Positions 23,418 to 38,400 of a stretch of 64,000 bases of DNA are shown piece after piece. Under the pieces are notes generated by a model. It made no database searches. It was not told the origin of the DNA and worked only from the letters and a program-made list of their open reading frames with translations. This DNA is from Membranipora membranacea. Its lineage: Eukaryota > Bryozoa > Gymnolaemata > Cheilostomatida > Membraniporidae. Numbering within the stretch: the first letter of the stretch is position 1; each line of letters begins with the position of its first letter. Where the stretch lies: contig OU612066.1 in assembly GCA_914767715.1 (NCBI GenBank), forward strand, positions 6,949,001-7,013,000, in the 5' to 3' direction. A program made the translations under genes and the position numbers.

Positions 23418-26400
23418 CTATTTCTTGGTGGGTTTAGGAGGGGGTGGGGGAGGTTTGGGTTTCGCTTTTATTGGTGGAGGTGGTTTCTTGAATTTCTGTG
23501 GGCCTACTGACATCGCTTGTGCAGGCTCAGGGTCGGATCTAGCAGCAGTTGGAGGGGTAGGTGAAGGAGCTTTATAACTAGTTGCAGGGGTAGGGTGAGG
23601 AAAATGGGGAACTTTGCTATGCGGTACAGCGGGAGTGGAAGGTAGACTCTTGCTCATATCTTCCGGTACGGTAATACCGACTGGTAATGGTTTTGGAGGC
23701 TTATTCTTAGCAGCACCTGCCAAGTCAAGATGAGTGGGTATACTAGGTGCACTCACCTGTATGGCTTTACCAGTTACAGTTTTTGCCCTCTGAGGCTTAC
23801 TCAGACCCGAGGAGGATGTATGGTGAGACATTGTGGGTAACGTAGGGCTTGTTCCAGGCTCCTCCTCCCTGTGGGTCGATGTACCTGACATAGATATGGA
23901 TCTCTTGAAGCTAGACAGTTCTCTGGTTTTCGAAAAGCTGGCTTGAATCGGAAACTTCATAGCCGTTGGTGATCGCGGCTCAGATGAGGTTGAGGCTGAC
24001 TTTATCCTCACAATAGTACCATCACTATTAGCGAAAGTCTCAGCAGCACTTTGATTCGCAGCTATGACAGTAGTGCCCATAGAGGGTGGAGGCAAGGACT
24101 TTGGGACAGCAGGGGGTGAGTGTGAGATCCGGGTCTCTTTATAACTACCTACAGGGCTAGTGTCGCTTGTATTATCCACCACTGGTAGATCCTGAACAAG
24201 GTCTGGTGTACAGCGTATCGGCGGGGGAGAGTTAGGCTGCTCCAGTACCCCGCCATCTTCAGTTAAGATATTTTCTGAAGATTTTGATGTCAGTGTTTCT
24301 AAGTTGGACATGACCTATAATGAGAGAAATAATTAGATAGATAATTGACTGACTAAGTTGAAGGGAATATGTTAAAATTGATATTTAAAAACGCTATTTT
24401 AAAGCGATCCTTCATTGGGAAGAGAAAAGACAACTCTAAAACTTGAAAAAATTATGTACAGGGGAAAATATGAGGAGCAATCTATGGAAAAAAGTATAAT
24501 TGAAATGCATATATAAATAATTACCTCAGCAAGGGCAAGGTCAATATCTTCATTCATCCTCTCTGTAGATGACAGCATGTCATTTTCTGCATTATCTGAT
24601 GTAGCCTGACTTTCTGTACTACTTTCCATCACAGAGGGCTGAGAGGTGGGGCCGGGTTGTGGATTAGTTAGAGGAGAACTTAGATCAGGGTTTACACTAG
24701 GCTTAGTGTATGTGGTTATTTCCTCTCCAAACTCAGTTTCAATTTTGCGCTGGCTTGTCACCGAAGATGCTCTGGGTCTGGCTGTGGGTGGGGGTCTGGT
24801 AGCTGGCGCAGAGCCAAGAGGTGGAACCTAAAAGTGTCAGTAAGCAAAGCAAAGATAAAATATTGGGTGCAGGTATCAAACTTGTCTATAATATGATAGG
24901 CAATCTATAAAAATAGCAGGATAAAAACATAGGCAAAACCTGGATTAATCATATTAACACACATATTTATGCAGTTAGACAACTTGAATGAAAGGGACAG
25001 CGCTAATTCAGATGAGAAGTGTAATACTTACGCTGTGTGTTGGGCTGGGTTTAGGCTGATCACTCAGTGATTCATATGAAGCTGTTCTGACTACAGGTAC
25101 TGTAAGCTCTGCTTCTATACCCTCATGAGCTACTGTTGGTAATCTGTACAAAACAATGCACATGTTTATTCTATATTTACATTGATTATTTCTTCATAAA
25201 ACTTTTTGTACTTCTCCTGCTTGACATGTGGACCAACACAATCACATGTATATCTTGGTTTGCTTAAAACTGGTGATTTATGGAAGTGACTAATGGAGTG
25301 ACAATGGAAGGGGGGACTTTTAATATGTATGATGAAGTTGCTACATTACCTGATATAGCAACACAAATTTATTGATGGCACAAGCAAAAGAGAATAGAAC
25401 ATACCTGCTCTGATCTGTGATAGGAGTGGATGCAGGAGTTGACAGTGGTGTATGAGAACCTGATTTCTCCTTTATCTCCCCTGTCTCAGCTATAACAGGC
25501 TGCTTAGAGGTACAGTTTACTGAAACAGGTACATGTAGCTGGGAGTCACTAAGTCTCTTACTTATGTGAGGTTTGGGTGAGGCAGGGGACTGTGAGCCCG
25601 CAGAGATACCTCCTAGTGATCCAGTGAACTTAGGATTAGGTAGGCTACCAGTACCACTAGGTGTGCTGGGGTTCGAAGCGTCATCACTGTCAAATATAAA
25701 GAGAAAACTATCAAATTCTATCAGGGTGAATAAATCATTAAAGAGCCAATCTAGCAATAATTACTAGGGGGACACCACTCATGGGGTTTCAATGTTTGTG
25801 GAGTCAAGTTTCAGAGCTGTGGAGGATGAGTCACATTACTAGTCAATGACCATTAGACTATATGATTATCTGAACTAACCGTTTGATATGGACGTATTTA
25901 TCAGGTATGAGTCCCTCTTTACCCTGATGAGCACCTTCCCACCAGTCGTCTGAGGCTTGTGTATACAGAAGCAGAGTGTCTCCCTTTTTGAATGATAACT
26001 CTCGCTCACTACGCCCCTCATAATCAAATCCTGCCACTGCCTCCATGATATCATCATCTGCAAAGGAAACAAAAATATCCAAACTGATTTTTACAGTACA
26101 ACTGGTCTCTGATACCAATGACCAACTTCATAAGATGATGAGCGCTTATGACTCAACAATGAGACTCTAACATAACAGAAAGGTCTATATACCAAAAAAG
26201 TAGACAAGACTAGACCCTAAGCAAACTGAGCAACAAGAAGAGTGGACATAACAGCAGGGGAAGGGTCTCCTCTCTTAGCATTAGAACTGAAATTTTTGAA
26301 GATAGAATGAGAGGGCAAGACCAAAAAACAGGATAACAGCTAACAAGGGTTTCGCACATAATCGATCTGACAAAATACTAGAGATACTCGCAAAGCTGCA

Positions 26401-29400
26401 GAAATATAGGGGAGATTCTATGTCTGACAACATTGAATATACAACGGGGACCTTACCAAGTCGATCTACATACAGAAAGCAGCACAAGTTAAGCAAGAAG
26501 TGCATAATTTTCACCATTCGAAATGTGAATGAATTAGAAATTTTGGTCATCATCACCAACCACTAAACAATGAATAATGCTGTACAAAACACTCGGGTGT
26601 ATGAAAAGGAATCAAATTTGTAATAGAGCAAGAGATCTTAGTTAAAAGAAATAGGCCTATATAATAACAAATCACTTTGTGGGAACAAAAATATGTAAAT
26701 ACTTAGCGAGGTAGGGAAAGGGGAGAGGATAACTTCTTACTTACCATCATCACTGTGTTCATTCTCACTACCATCAGCCTCATCTCTGTCGCTGTAATAA
26801 CAGGAAACATTGTTAGTGATACCAGAGAGCAGTATCTATAATAACCAGGGTCACATGACTCGACAGGAAGTGTGGGGTAGTGGGTTGGTGATCGGTGTGC
26901 CTAATCCGTATACAGAACTTGGAAAGACACAAACTCTCAACAAAACTATCCAATTTTGATAGGAAGCCCGGAAAGAGTTGGTTACAACATGGCTGAACAT
27001 GCAAGTCAACCTAGGCACTACGACAGCTATAATTACAAGTTTTTTACTCAACGCACTACCAGTTTAATTTGGTACATGAGACATATTTTTGTTGTTTCGA
27101 AAAGAGAAAAAGATTAAGAATGGGAAATATGGTATATTACTGCTTTCTGCTCCAAGACCAATACCCAATCATGCAATACGCTATCAAATTTCAGAACAGT
27201 TAATAAGTGAATCTAAAGAAATTTGTTACGTAAGCGTAGAAAACAAAATGAGCACCAGAACTAAATGGGTTATTGTTACCGTGCTGCTACATCAAAATAG
27301 CCCAAGTTACACAGACATAGCTTGGCAGGTTAAGATACAGATTAGTGCACACCGACCACATCCAATAGCTTTACGAAATCAAGCTATTTAATAGTAGATC
27401 AAAACCCGAATCTCTGGTACGAGAAAGACGCGGTGCAAACTGACTGCCATTATGGTATCAGTCGTAATGCCCAAGCACTACATCGCCCCAGAGAGTTAGG
27501 ATTTTGATCACTTGTGGAAGTTATCTTAACCTGAGCACGACTTCTTCCTCAGTGGCGATTCGGATGTTCTCGTGAGATAACCAGATTTTATAACTAGGAA
27601 ACGCCTCAAGAGCACCGCCCGCCCCACCTGCGAGGCTCGCTCTACGCTGTTTTTCCCTGTAGGCCTTTGACCACTTACTCAAACATATTACAAACTTAGC
27701 TTCACTCTGGCGTATAAACGCTATTCTGTAAACAACCATTACAATGGTGTTACAACTCAGATATGAGCAAGACGGGAGACAATGTACTCCAAAATGACAC
27801 AGATAAAATTGACACAACATACATAGCAATTTGTTATTTGATATTGAGATTTAAATCGAGACGAGGTTGACAGAATTATAAGTTACTCTGTAGAAAGAAA
27901 AACAAAAAATGTAAGACATGTGCAACTTGAAGAAAGTATCCATTAGAGCTTGATGATTAACTGTGCAACCAGTTTCAACATAACAAAATCATCCCAATAA
28001 CTACCCCCATGAGTGCTTCCAGCAGAGACCAGCAGTGTCATGCAAAACTTACCCTGGATCCAAAAGAATTCTCTCATAAACTGGTCCTGGCTCATCTTTG
28101 GGGAATATTGTCTCAGAGTGGATGATGATCAACTTCATCATATCATTCACATGATTCTGGTACAGAACCTGAGAAGAGAAGGTATCACAAGTGAATAAGA
28201 CCTTACGCTATACTAATTATTGTATGTAAGAACATAAAGTTGTCCTTTTATATTCCAACAGAATACTACACTACTGCAACAAATTTGAACCATTGAACTG
28301 TCTGAGGGACTACTACAACTTGAATAAATCATCATCAAACCAGAGACCAGAGACAAGTGGGAGAGTTTCAAACCCCATTCATTCTCAAACGTCCCCCCTA
28401 TGGAGATTGCAACAGACACCTAGGTCAATAATAAATAAGCGACACATCCTCGATTACTAATGCGATATTTACCTGGTCCTTATCGTTGGGTATAGGAAGC
28501 AGAGTTGGTCCGAAACAGATAGCTAAGTTATAAGGATACATGAGGTTCTCATCGCTGTACTGTGATACGTGGTTAAGGAATGAGAAGAGATATCTCATCA
28601 CTATAACTCTAGCTGGTGATAGTGTATGTATAAGTTCTCTTAGACGCTCGATCGCCTGATCATCTGGTAACCCTGTTAATTAAAGACATGACATTCGTTA
28701 GCAGCTGACCAATGTCTCATACTTTTCCAGAGTTTTGATGGAGATAAATCATTATCAGGATGTCCTACCAGCATAAGGAGAATTGGTGGTTGAAAACATG
28801 CCGCTACCAGCACAGTTGCAGAGCCAAAATTAGCATCAAGTCATTATTTTTTTAATTTGCTTTGTGTCAAAGTAAGGTTATAACCATAGACTTAATTATT
28901 ATTTATTATTAAGTCTACGGTCATATCCATTCTATTTTAATCAACATTTAAGTTGAATTTTTCAGAATGAATTCTGTCTCACTTACTGTTAGCATCCACA
29001 AGTGCATCAAATAAAGTGAGTAAGAATAGCGGCTCCTGCAGTTCTCTGAAGAAGGACTTGAGGACTCCAGCTATAGAATTTATACTTGTGGAGTCTGTCA
29101 CATCAGAAAGAGGGTCTTCACCTACAAGATATAAAATATAAAATCAGCTGATGGAGTACAAGAGCAAATGAGTGGGGCACTGTCATCAGGCTGGCAAGCA
29201 ACTGTGAATTCTAGCTTTCTGATGCTATATGTCACTCCAGCAGAAATGTGTCAAAACTGAATCAGCGGTTAGAATTTGCCGAGCTATTGCAGAATTTGGT
29301 GTTGACACTGGCCGTCTCTCATAGCATACACACATACACGTATACAGTTTATATTATATAAGATGGAGCTTAGAAATAACCAGGTCAATGACAGGCTGAC

Positions 29401-32400
29401 AGACAGAATTCTGAAGCAGCACCTGGAAGCTTCTTTGTGTTGAGATGACTAAAGTACACAACAAAACTGTTATATAACTGATGTGAGCAGCGATGATAGC
29501 TGAATGTCTGCTAAGATGCTGAATGTCAACACTAAGACACTAATTATGATCATTATAGCCCGATTTTTGCATCGGCCCTCTCTCTGTATTTTGTATATTG
29601 ATTCACGTTTCAGAATGATGCTTACAATCCTAATCAGTGTTTACCAATGAGCTTATCCTAGATACATACCTTTCTCAAACGCATTCTTTATGTCGTTGAT
29701 TTCAGCCTGTAGCCCTGATACTCTGAATACTCCCTCATGGTGCATACCGTACAGGTTTATTGCCCTCACACAACTTCGAATGATCAGTGGGATTGCCTCC
29801 CCTGTCGCCTCAACATACTCCTCGAGATTACAGTTGAACACTTTAGGTCTTCCTACGATGGGAGCTTTGCCTACTCTTCTCTGTTTGTTTGGTTTGGGAG
29901 GCAGGGAAGGGGGGCGTGTGGGATGTCCACCTGCTGTGTTGGCCACGTCTTCTCCTAAGGCTTTCTTCAAGGTGCTATGTTTAGCGTGCAGACGAGATAT
30001 TAGGTTGCTGTCCAGCAAGTAGGCTTTGAATTTCTGAAAGATATGATATTTGAATTTAAGTCCAAATAAGATGATATTTGAACACTATTATTCATTAAAT
30101 TGACAGCACAAACATTGCTATGAATGTAAATGGAGAGTGTCTGTTTCAATCCAGTAAGTCTAATGTGGGCGAGTATGTGAATTTGATGGTTTTGAATGAA
30201 GGAGGAAGTCATCTAGCTGGGTCAATCGGAGTTCTCAATGCCACAGAACAAAGCACGTTCAGGATCGCCTGAGATAGAGCAAGCTTCACTTCCCTATAGC
30301 TAATTATCCAATCAAACCATCGCAAATCATGCCACTTTGTAACTACCCAGGCACCAATAGCTCAGTATAGATGGTTATCTTTACCTCGAAGTAATACTTC
30401 TCAGAGTCTATCCTGCGCTTACGGGCCTCCTGCTGCTGTACGGTGGGCTTGAAGACAGCTGCTTCTGACTTGAACAAGGGGCTGACATCATAATCCTTCA
30501 TGTTAATAAGCCCTGTACAAAAATTACATTATATTATCACAGGTTCAGTGCAATAAAATGAGAATTAAATTTGCTCATTTGAGGAAAAAAAAGATGAGGA
30601 AGTGCTGGCAACCTCTTGATAGTGTCAAGAGCAAGAGGAAATGATAAGGCCCAGCATGATATAGTCTGACCACTCACGAAACTGTGTGTGGGTATATAAT
30701 GATGTAATCAGGTTTGGAGTGACATTCAATTAAATTCAATTAAAATGGAAACATTTAAGTCATAGCCCACCTATAAGATGTCTGTCAACGGCCTCCACAG
30801 ACTTCCAGGTCTCCTCGTTCTCTAGTTTGAGAGTATCCAGTCTGTTATGTAGCTGCTGATATCGGAGTACCAGGTCATCCTGCACAGGCTTCTGAGCGCT
30901 CACCTGGCTAATCTCGTCCCCTCGGTGAGGTAGGTACTCAAACTTTTTCGGAAGACTAAATGTCGTGCTACATTAAAAAAGACATAATAATCATCATGAT
31001 GGGGTGAAGCTCAGTTGGTCCCTGACAACGCCTCAGTTAATGACTGTGTCGGGTAGCTGACCTGAAGGCTTGACAGCCAGTCTGAGGTCAGGATGCTTAG
31101 GGATTACCAGGTAACATAGGGGTATGGCAGCGGACAGTGGTCTTGAAATCTTTAGTGCCATGTAAACCTGTATGAGGGTTATTGAGAAGTCATGAAGCAT
31201 GTAAGGAGTTGTTCGCTCATTTTTAGCGTTCAAGCCTCCCTGTCAATAATGTTCAGAGGATTTTACTCCCAAGGCTATGTGATTGAACTGCTCCCACATT
31301 CGAAACAACAAGCCTAGAATCAAATTAGCGTGATATTCAAGGCAGTGGTATAAGTAATTAGATAGCATTCCGGCCATTTATTTTCTATAGCTGGACAAGG
31401 GCATATGGGTCAATTGGATAGTAACATCTCAAATGAAAGTGGCAATTTCTGGTTAATTTTGATTCCTCTCTTTGATACCCAATACCTATACAATTAACAT
31501 ACCACTTAATTATGTAACACCTTCATATCACCTCTCCAACAAAAAGTGAAGTAGAGTTAACTCCATTGTAAACAAGATCATAATATCAACATTCAGCGTA
31601 GCCCACAGGGTTTCATACTTCGACACAGTGCTTTAAATGTGGGCGGAAAATTCATACCGCTGGTCAACAGAGGCGTGTAATACCACAAGTATAATTACCG
31701 AAATTCCAAAAAAGATGTTTAGCAATGGCAGCCATTATTATTAAATAACCTAATGTCTATGCACCGTAGGTTCGACTGACGCAATAATGATACCTTACCT
31801 GTGTGTTTTGAGGAAGTTTTGTTTATCCCTGTTGGGATCGAGCTCTTGCACGCATTTGACGATGCAGTCGATGGAGTTCTGGTGCGAATTCTTCGAGTTC
31901 TCCAGACAGGAGTTATATAACAACATCGACCTCTGCATGGCATTGTGGTAACCGAAATCCATACACTATAATAAAGGATGCCAGTACAAAGGTAACCAGT
32001 TGTGATATAACAAATCTAAAAGCAATTAGATTGCTAGTTGGATTACATTTTGGACATGATGGTGAAACCAGCCGCCATCTATCATGACAGTATCGCATAA
32101 TACCTGAACCTTGAGTATGAAGGGTGGATAAAAGTGATGGAGAAACTAAACTAATGACCACTCAGATCAGGTGCTCTTAGGTGCTTTGACATACAGTGTT
32201 TAAAAGCCCCCAGGGTATTTCAGTAACTGTCTGTTTCCAGAGGTCCTGGTGGCTAGAATGGCCATTATTTCGCAATAATCAGGTTCTTGTAATGCCAATG
32301 ACCGAAAAGTAATCATGATGTTGCCAGTATCTCATCTTTTATCTTTTATTTCCGTATACCATCTTAAAGCTGGCCGATCAATATATTATACCAAATTCTG

Positions 32401-35400
32401 ATGTTGAACATATTGTTTTACTTATCAGAAGGGTCAACAATATTCCCTACTATTATTTGTCTTCAGTTAATTATCTAGAACCACACAGTCCTTCCATCGG
32501 GCTGAGAAGGATCGGGAGGTAGACAGGGTTAACTTACATCAATAAGCAGCGAAAGATCATCTACAAAGTACTTGTTTGTGGCGGAGTTTGCAGCGTCTAT
32601 AGATAACAGATACTCGTTCCTGGCCTTCAGGGCTTTTAGTTTGTTCTCTGTATATTTCTCTTGTCTCTGTGAAAAACAGAATAACGACATTCAAATAGAT
32701 GTAAATTACTATAAAATTGTTATTGAATTTACAAATTTTCTTTTGATGTGGCAACAACAAGGGAGCAGCATTTTGATGTGCTTAGGACCAGAGGCAGATG
32801 CAGGGCGGAGTTTGTTTTTCTTCTTCCATAATTTTTCAAAATTGATGTGTGTTGATGGAGAGCGGTTTATGTAGGGAACATCTCATCCATCAAAACGCTG
32901 AGATGAGAATCTGAGGTATGACCTCACAGTGTAATGATAGATCCTTACTCTGTGATAACCTCACAGTGTAATGATAGACTCGTGTTAATTTGTGTTGACT
33001 GACAGCTCAGTTTTGTGCTTCTATTAGGAGAAATTAGCAAGCTGTCATGGTGAGAGACTAAGTGACTATCCGACAGAGGAAGTGATATAAATGAGATTAT
33101 ATAGCTCTTAAATAGCCTCCATGTGGCTTTGATTTAATAGCCCGCCATAAGCCATATAAATATTCCATTTCCCATGGACCATTCAAATATCATTGGATGA
33201 GGCTTCCACTTTCATTGACGGCCTTGAGCCACACTACTAACACTATCAGTATCATACACGATCTCATGTCAGTGATAAGGGGATGTTGATTCATGTATTA
33301 CATTATATTATATCTCCGTGGGATTGAGATTGGAGGGTGAAGTTGCCTGACAGATGCTCGCTTACAATGCCCTGCTAGACAGTATCGACGGTATCTATGA
33401 TTGTTTAACAAGTTCCAGCTGATTGTTTACCAATCTAGTGACCTTTCTTCAGTCATGGCTATGGTTTGGCCTATTCTTCTACCAATGTATGAAATCTAGT
33501 AATCGGATTACAATATTCATATATTTGAAAGGCAACGAGGGGTCAATGTTTTTCAACACCAATCCAAGGCCTTTAGAAATACCTGTCGATTGCATTAGAT
33601 ATTAAAATTGCATCTGCATGAATAAATCAAGATTGCAAATCGACCGACCTTTTCTCTCTGTTTCTCAATCTGTTTGAGCTTCTTACTAGCCTTGCTGGCT
33701 TGCTGTTCGACCTTCTGTCTCAGGCTCTCGGTAGTTCTGAGTTTGGCCTCTGCTTGTTTGGCTTGTGCGTTGAACACATGATACTGCTTCATATCCTATA
33801 GAACAAATACACATCATCAATAAGTGAAGAGCAGCGTATGCATTAAATATGATTAGAGCGAGGAGAATCAACTGTCTGTGCGGTTAATAGCCAGGCTCTG
33901 TGCAGGATCTGATCGTTCACCGCTCCCACAGATATCCTGATACACACTACTCCTATCGATATTAATCCATAACCTGCTCAGAAGAGGATTTCCTTCATGA
34001 GGAAGCTGAATGCCACCCGCACAGCAGTGTTACCTTGGTAACAAGCAAAGTTTGAAAGTTCATTTGAATAATCTAATTTAAAAAAATTTGTTTACTTATA
34101 TTCCACCAATGGTTATGGTTTGACCTGTGGACCACACTTTCCATCACATCTCAGAGTTATTTTGATGAATAGACCCAGCTTACATCAGACCATTCTCTGA
34201 CTATGAATCACAAAAGCCCCATTCCAATCACAAATAACTAGTATCTTTGTTAATAAGGATTTAAATTAATCTCCCTCAACTAAACTACTATATTTGACAG
34301 AAAGCGTTGTCGATTGATTTAGATCTAGAAGATTAGCTTCATTGAGAGTTATCTCTATGATTGATGAAGCGAATGGCATGTTCATCTAATTTCTGTCACA
34401 GAAAGTGAAATCAAGAACGTCAGCCATTTTCTATTCACAATGCCCATCAAGAGCAAACTGATTATTAACTTTTGAATGGATGTCTTAAATGAATTTTGTC
34501 AAACTGAGTTGACAATGGAGAGTGACTTCGACCGTTTTATACTGATGTTGAGCTAAGTATAGATAAAATCTTTAGATCAAAGCCGTAAGATCACTACAAG
34601 CTTGCCAGGGCCAAGGTTAGCAATCCATTTCATCAAAGAGACAGCTTCCGATCTAATGGCCTTGTTTCCCAGGACCAAAACTTGATCAAATATAGATCGC
34701 ATATAAAGTACAAACATTCTGATGAATGCCAGGCCACTTTACTCTGTGTCTATGTAGTTTTTCATCTCAATCCCAGACTAACACTGGTAAACAATGGATT
34801 TCCCACACATTATCTCATTGTCAAAATTCAACTGCAGTGTTGTAGAGAAGATAAAAATCACTTGGCTGATCAGCTGCTGCTTAGCAGCCAGAGGCCTAAT
34901 TGTTCTCTCGATCACTTACCGACTGAAGCTCATTGAGTACTTTGAAGATTTCATCATGAGCTGTCAACGCCACTTCTTTACACTGCAATACAAAGTAAGA
35001 AAGGGGGTCAATCAGTGGCAAAGGGGAGGTTTATCATCGCCAATCTCACACCAATTACTCAATAAATCTAATGTAACGCCCTTTTTAGAACCATACCAAT
35101 GGACACCACACCTTTGAAAGACAACAATTATTACTTCCCAAACACACAATAACCAAGCTATAAGTCACTGCCCCATAGTTAAATAGCCTGCACTAAACTT
35201 CAGACAATAGATTTTCCATTAGATGGTTTCTTTTATCATCTTCGTTATTCCAGGTATCATAAACATCACCCTGTCATGAACTTTTAGCATTTTTCAGCAT
35301 GATAGAATCTCATTGGATGTAGCAGTTGGTTTCAACATTCAACAACTGGCTTCAATTTTAGCAGGTGGAGCAATGGTTTTGATGAGATGCCACATAGGTA

Positions 35401-38400
35401 CAAAAGTGCATACACAAGAAACAATGGACCTTTACAGGCCTTTCAGCAATGTCACAGCTCACAGCCAATAATAGCTACTTGGAGAGTCAAAACCAAGCCA
35501 TCTGGAAGAGCCATTGCCGGAATCAGAGGCATGGAACATGCCCAGTATACTATAATTGTACTCCATTGATCCTGATGCCCTGGCATTTTCTCAGCTCAAT
35601 AGAATGGGTAGCTTTCAAGGTATGTTTTTGCTGCCCAGTGCTCTGCCTTTTACTTCAAGTTTGTACCAAATGGATTCGAGTACCACTTTTGACCAGAGCA
35701 AAATCATTATGTCTTTGGTTTTGATAAAAAAACATATACCGTTGCCCTAGGCCCAATTCCATTCTCAAATCAACATTGATTTAGATATAGACCTTGACGT
35801 AGAGTCTTCTGCTGTCCTCGCATACATCTGAGAGTCTCTGGTTCATTGAGTTAGTGTAGACATCACTGAGAACACCATGATCTCTACTCTGCTGTTTAGT
35901 TATACCCAGTAAGTGCTGCCAGCATGTGTATGTCGAGAATATACTCCATGACTCACGCCTACAAGCAAACAAAGATCACGAGTTACTAAATCAAATCTCG
36001 ACAGAATATTTGATTATGTGGTGCAGCTGCAGATGGTATTAACTGTTGACGTCATTCTGGTTCCAGAATTAACAAAGAGGATCAACCTTAATCTGCGTAG
36101 GTCCGAGAAAAACAAGTCATGTGAGAGCTATTTTGGGCAGAATAATGGTCAGAAGATGTCAGTTTATGGCCAGCGTGGATAAAAGCTAACTGGATAAAAT
36201 ATTGCTGAAATTTATGCCTCAATTATGCAAATTGATGTCATGGTATCGAACCTCTGGGATTTGCTAATAATCACCTGCTCGCTGTAATGGCTGCAGCAGA
36301 TTGCAAATCCACTTAGTGCTGGTAATGGTTTGCACAGAATGTACTTGGCAGTCGGCACCTCGACCACTCAGATTTAGGAGGAGCAGTGATTACCGATCCC
36401 AATAATATTATTTTCACCAAGATATGCAGAGTAATGTATATAATTACAGCCATAGCTAAGGTTATCTGGTTCATGAAATAACTGAGGTGCGATTTATCAA
36501 GATGGTGGAGTGATGTGCAGAAGATGCAACAACAAGCACCCATCCATCGTATAGTAAATAACAGCCTGCCTTTTCGGGTGCTTGTCCACATAAGGGGCTA
36601 GTCAAGTAGGTCTGCAGCTTGCATTCGAGTGTGGCTCAGATGCCCCTGGCGCCATTTGTCCAAAATGACAGCATTTCAGAGATGATGCTGGGTGATCTTA
36701 AACTGTGTGCCAATTCAAGCGAACATTATGCCTAAAAAAGATGACCTACCCCTGACCTTCGAGCATCTATCTACACCTAAACCTGTGTAATGGCCTGTGC
36801 ATCTGTCAACAATAGACATTTTTTGCATAAATATGATACAATGGGATTGCAAAAGCCCTTTTTGACCCAATAAAACTATTACCACAGCAAGTGTGGTATT
36901 CAACTCAGGGTAGACCGCAGTGCAGACATACTTAAGCTTCTCCTGTTTTTGCTTGGTAACGAAATGTTTAGCTAGTCTCTCTAGTTTGACAGAGTAATCA
37001 GCTTCGATCTCAGCTCTTTTCTTGAAGAAGTCCTGAATCTCTGATACCATACTCGTCTGACATTCTAACTTGTCCTCCAGACATTTCAGCTGTGACTGTA
37101 GCTTTCCCTGAATGTCTGCAACGAAAAACAAATTTCCCAAGATTGTTATAAGGGTTCAATAATCATAGAAGAAAGGAGAAGGGTGTGAATTAAGGTTTCT
37201 CACATGTGTCTGGAATTGTACTTTGATCCTAGAGGACTGCTGCAGCATTATCCTCAGTCAATCAGGAAAGTCTGCGTCCAGAAGTTATTCATAAGTTAGC
37301 AGGAACAAAGAAATCGAATTAGCCAAAAGGCTCCCAAAAGCTCAACATGGGCCTGTAAGAGGCCTACAGCCTATAATAGATGCCTTCAAGTGCTATCATG
37401 AATGGCCTTAGGGAGGGTGATTAATTTCAATCATCTCAGATTTTCAGTTGTCCATAATTGTGGCATAACACACACCCATACAATAGGCTGATTTAACTAA
37501 CCTCAGCTTTCACAACCCACGTAACATGGATAAAAGTATTTTAATGAGATTTTCTAATTTTAATCCATAAATTATAACGGGCTGTCATAAGGAGCTGCTT
37601 GTAATAATGCAAAACTGTGATTTTCTAAATAATAAAATCTATAAATTCAATACATGTCGTCTGACATGCAGTCTGCACAGCCTCTCCAGGTTAGGGAGTG
37701 GTCACATAGGGAGTGGTCACATAGGCTACTAACTGCAAATACTCAGTTTGATATATATTTTGGCCAGCTACTTCATGTCCTAGTCTCTCCTCACTTGAGA
37801 CTTGTAGCTTGCGATAAAAAAGCCATATAGTTGAGCCCATTTACAGTAGTTGCAACACTTGTACACCAATGCTTCTTTGTCGCCGATCGCTGCTACCACC
37901 TGCCTTTAGTACACGGTCCTCACTGCCTGGGCACCTTTATGGCCTTTTTCATGTCTTACTTTCAAACTGAAACACCCTAATTTATGTTTACAGTGAGATG
38001 TAATTGTGTGGTTTGTTGACAACCACAGGGTAGTTATACAAACAGCTTGAGGATGCCTCATCTGAGCAAACCACCAAATCTTTGTCATACTATGACAAGT
38101 GGTTATTTAGTAAACAATCAGAGACGCTGAGGTGACTCTGTACTTTAGTTACCCAAATCAATGATACTAGAATACTCGTTGTCCAAATTCCACGCAGACA
38201 ACGTGTAAATTTCCCTTTGCTATCACTCATAAAGGAACGATTTTATTCCACTACAAAGTGGATCTCTTACCAGCCGAAATAATTTAGACAATAGAAAGTC
38301 TAAGATCCACATAACAAGCGCAGAGGTGCAATTGAAGAGCATTCAGTCTGTCTGTTATACAAACCATGCACTGATGACTGTTATGTAGAAATGCCCTATT

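Noticed and set aside
29690-30022. 110-codon plus-strand open frame
   Set aside because: It is the antisense shadow of srGAP exon 10, whose minus-strand translation is a clear RhoGAP domain.
31010-31110. tRNA-like A-box (AGCTCAGTTGGT) on plus
   Set aside because: No B-box follows at the right spacing and no cloverleaf can be drawn, so it is not called a tRNA or SINE.
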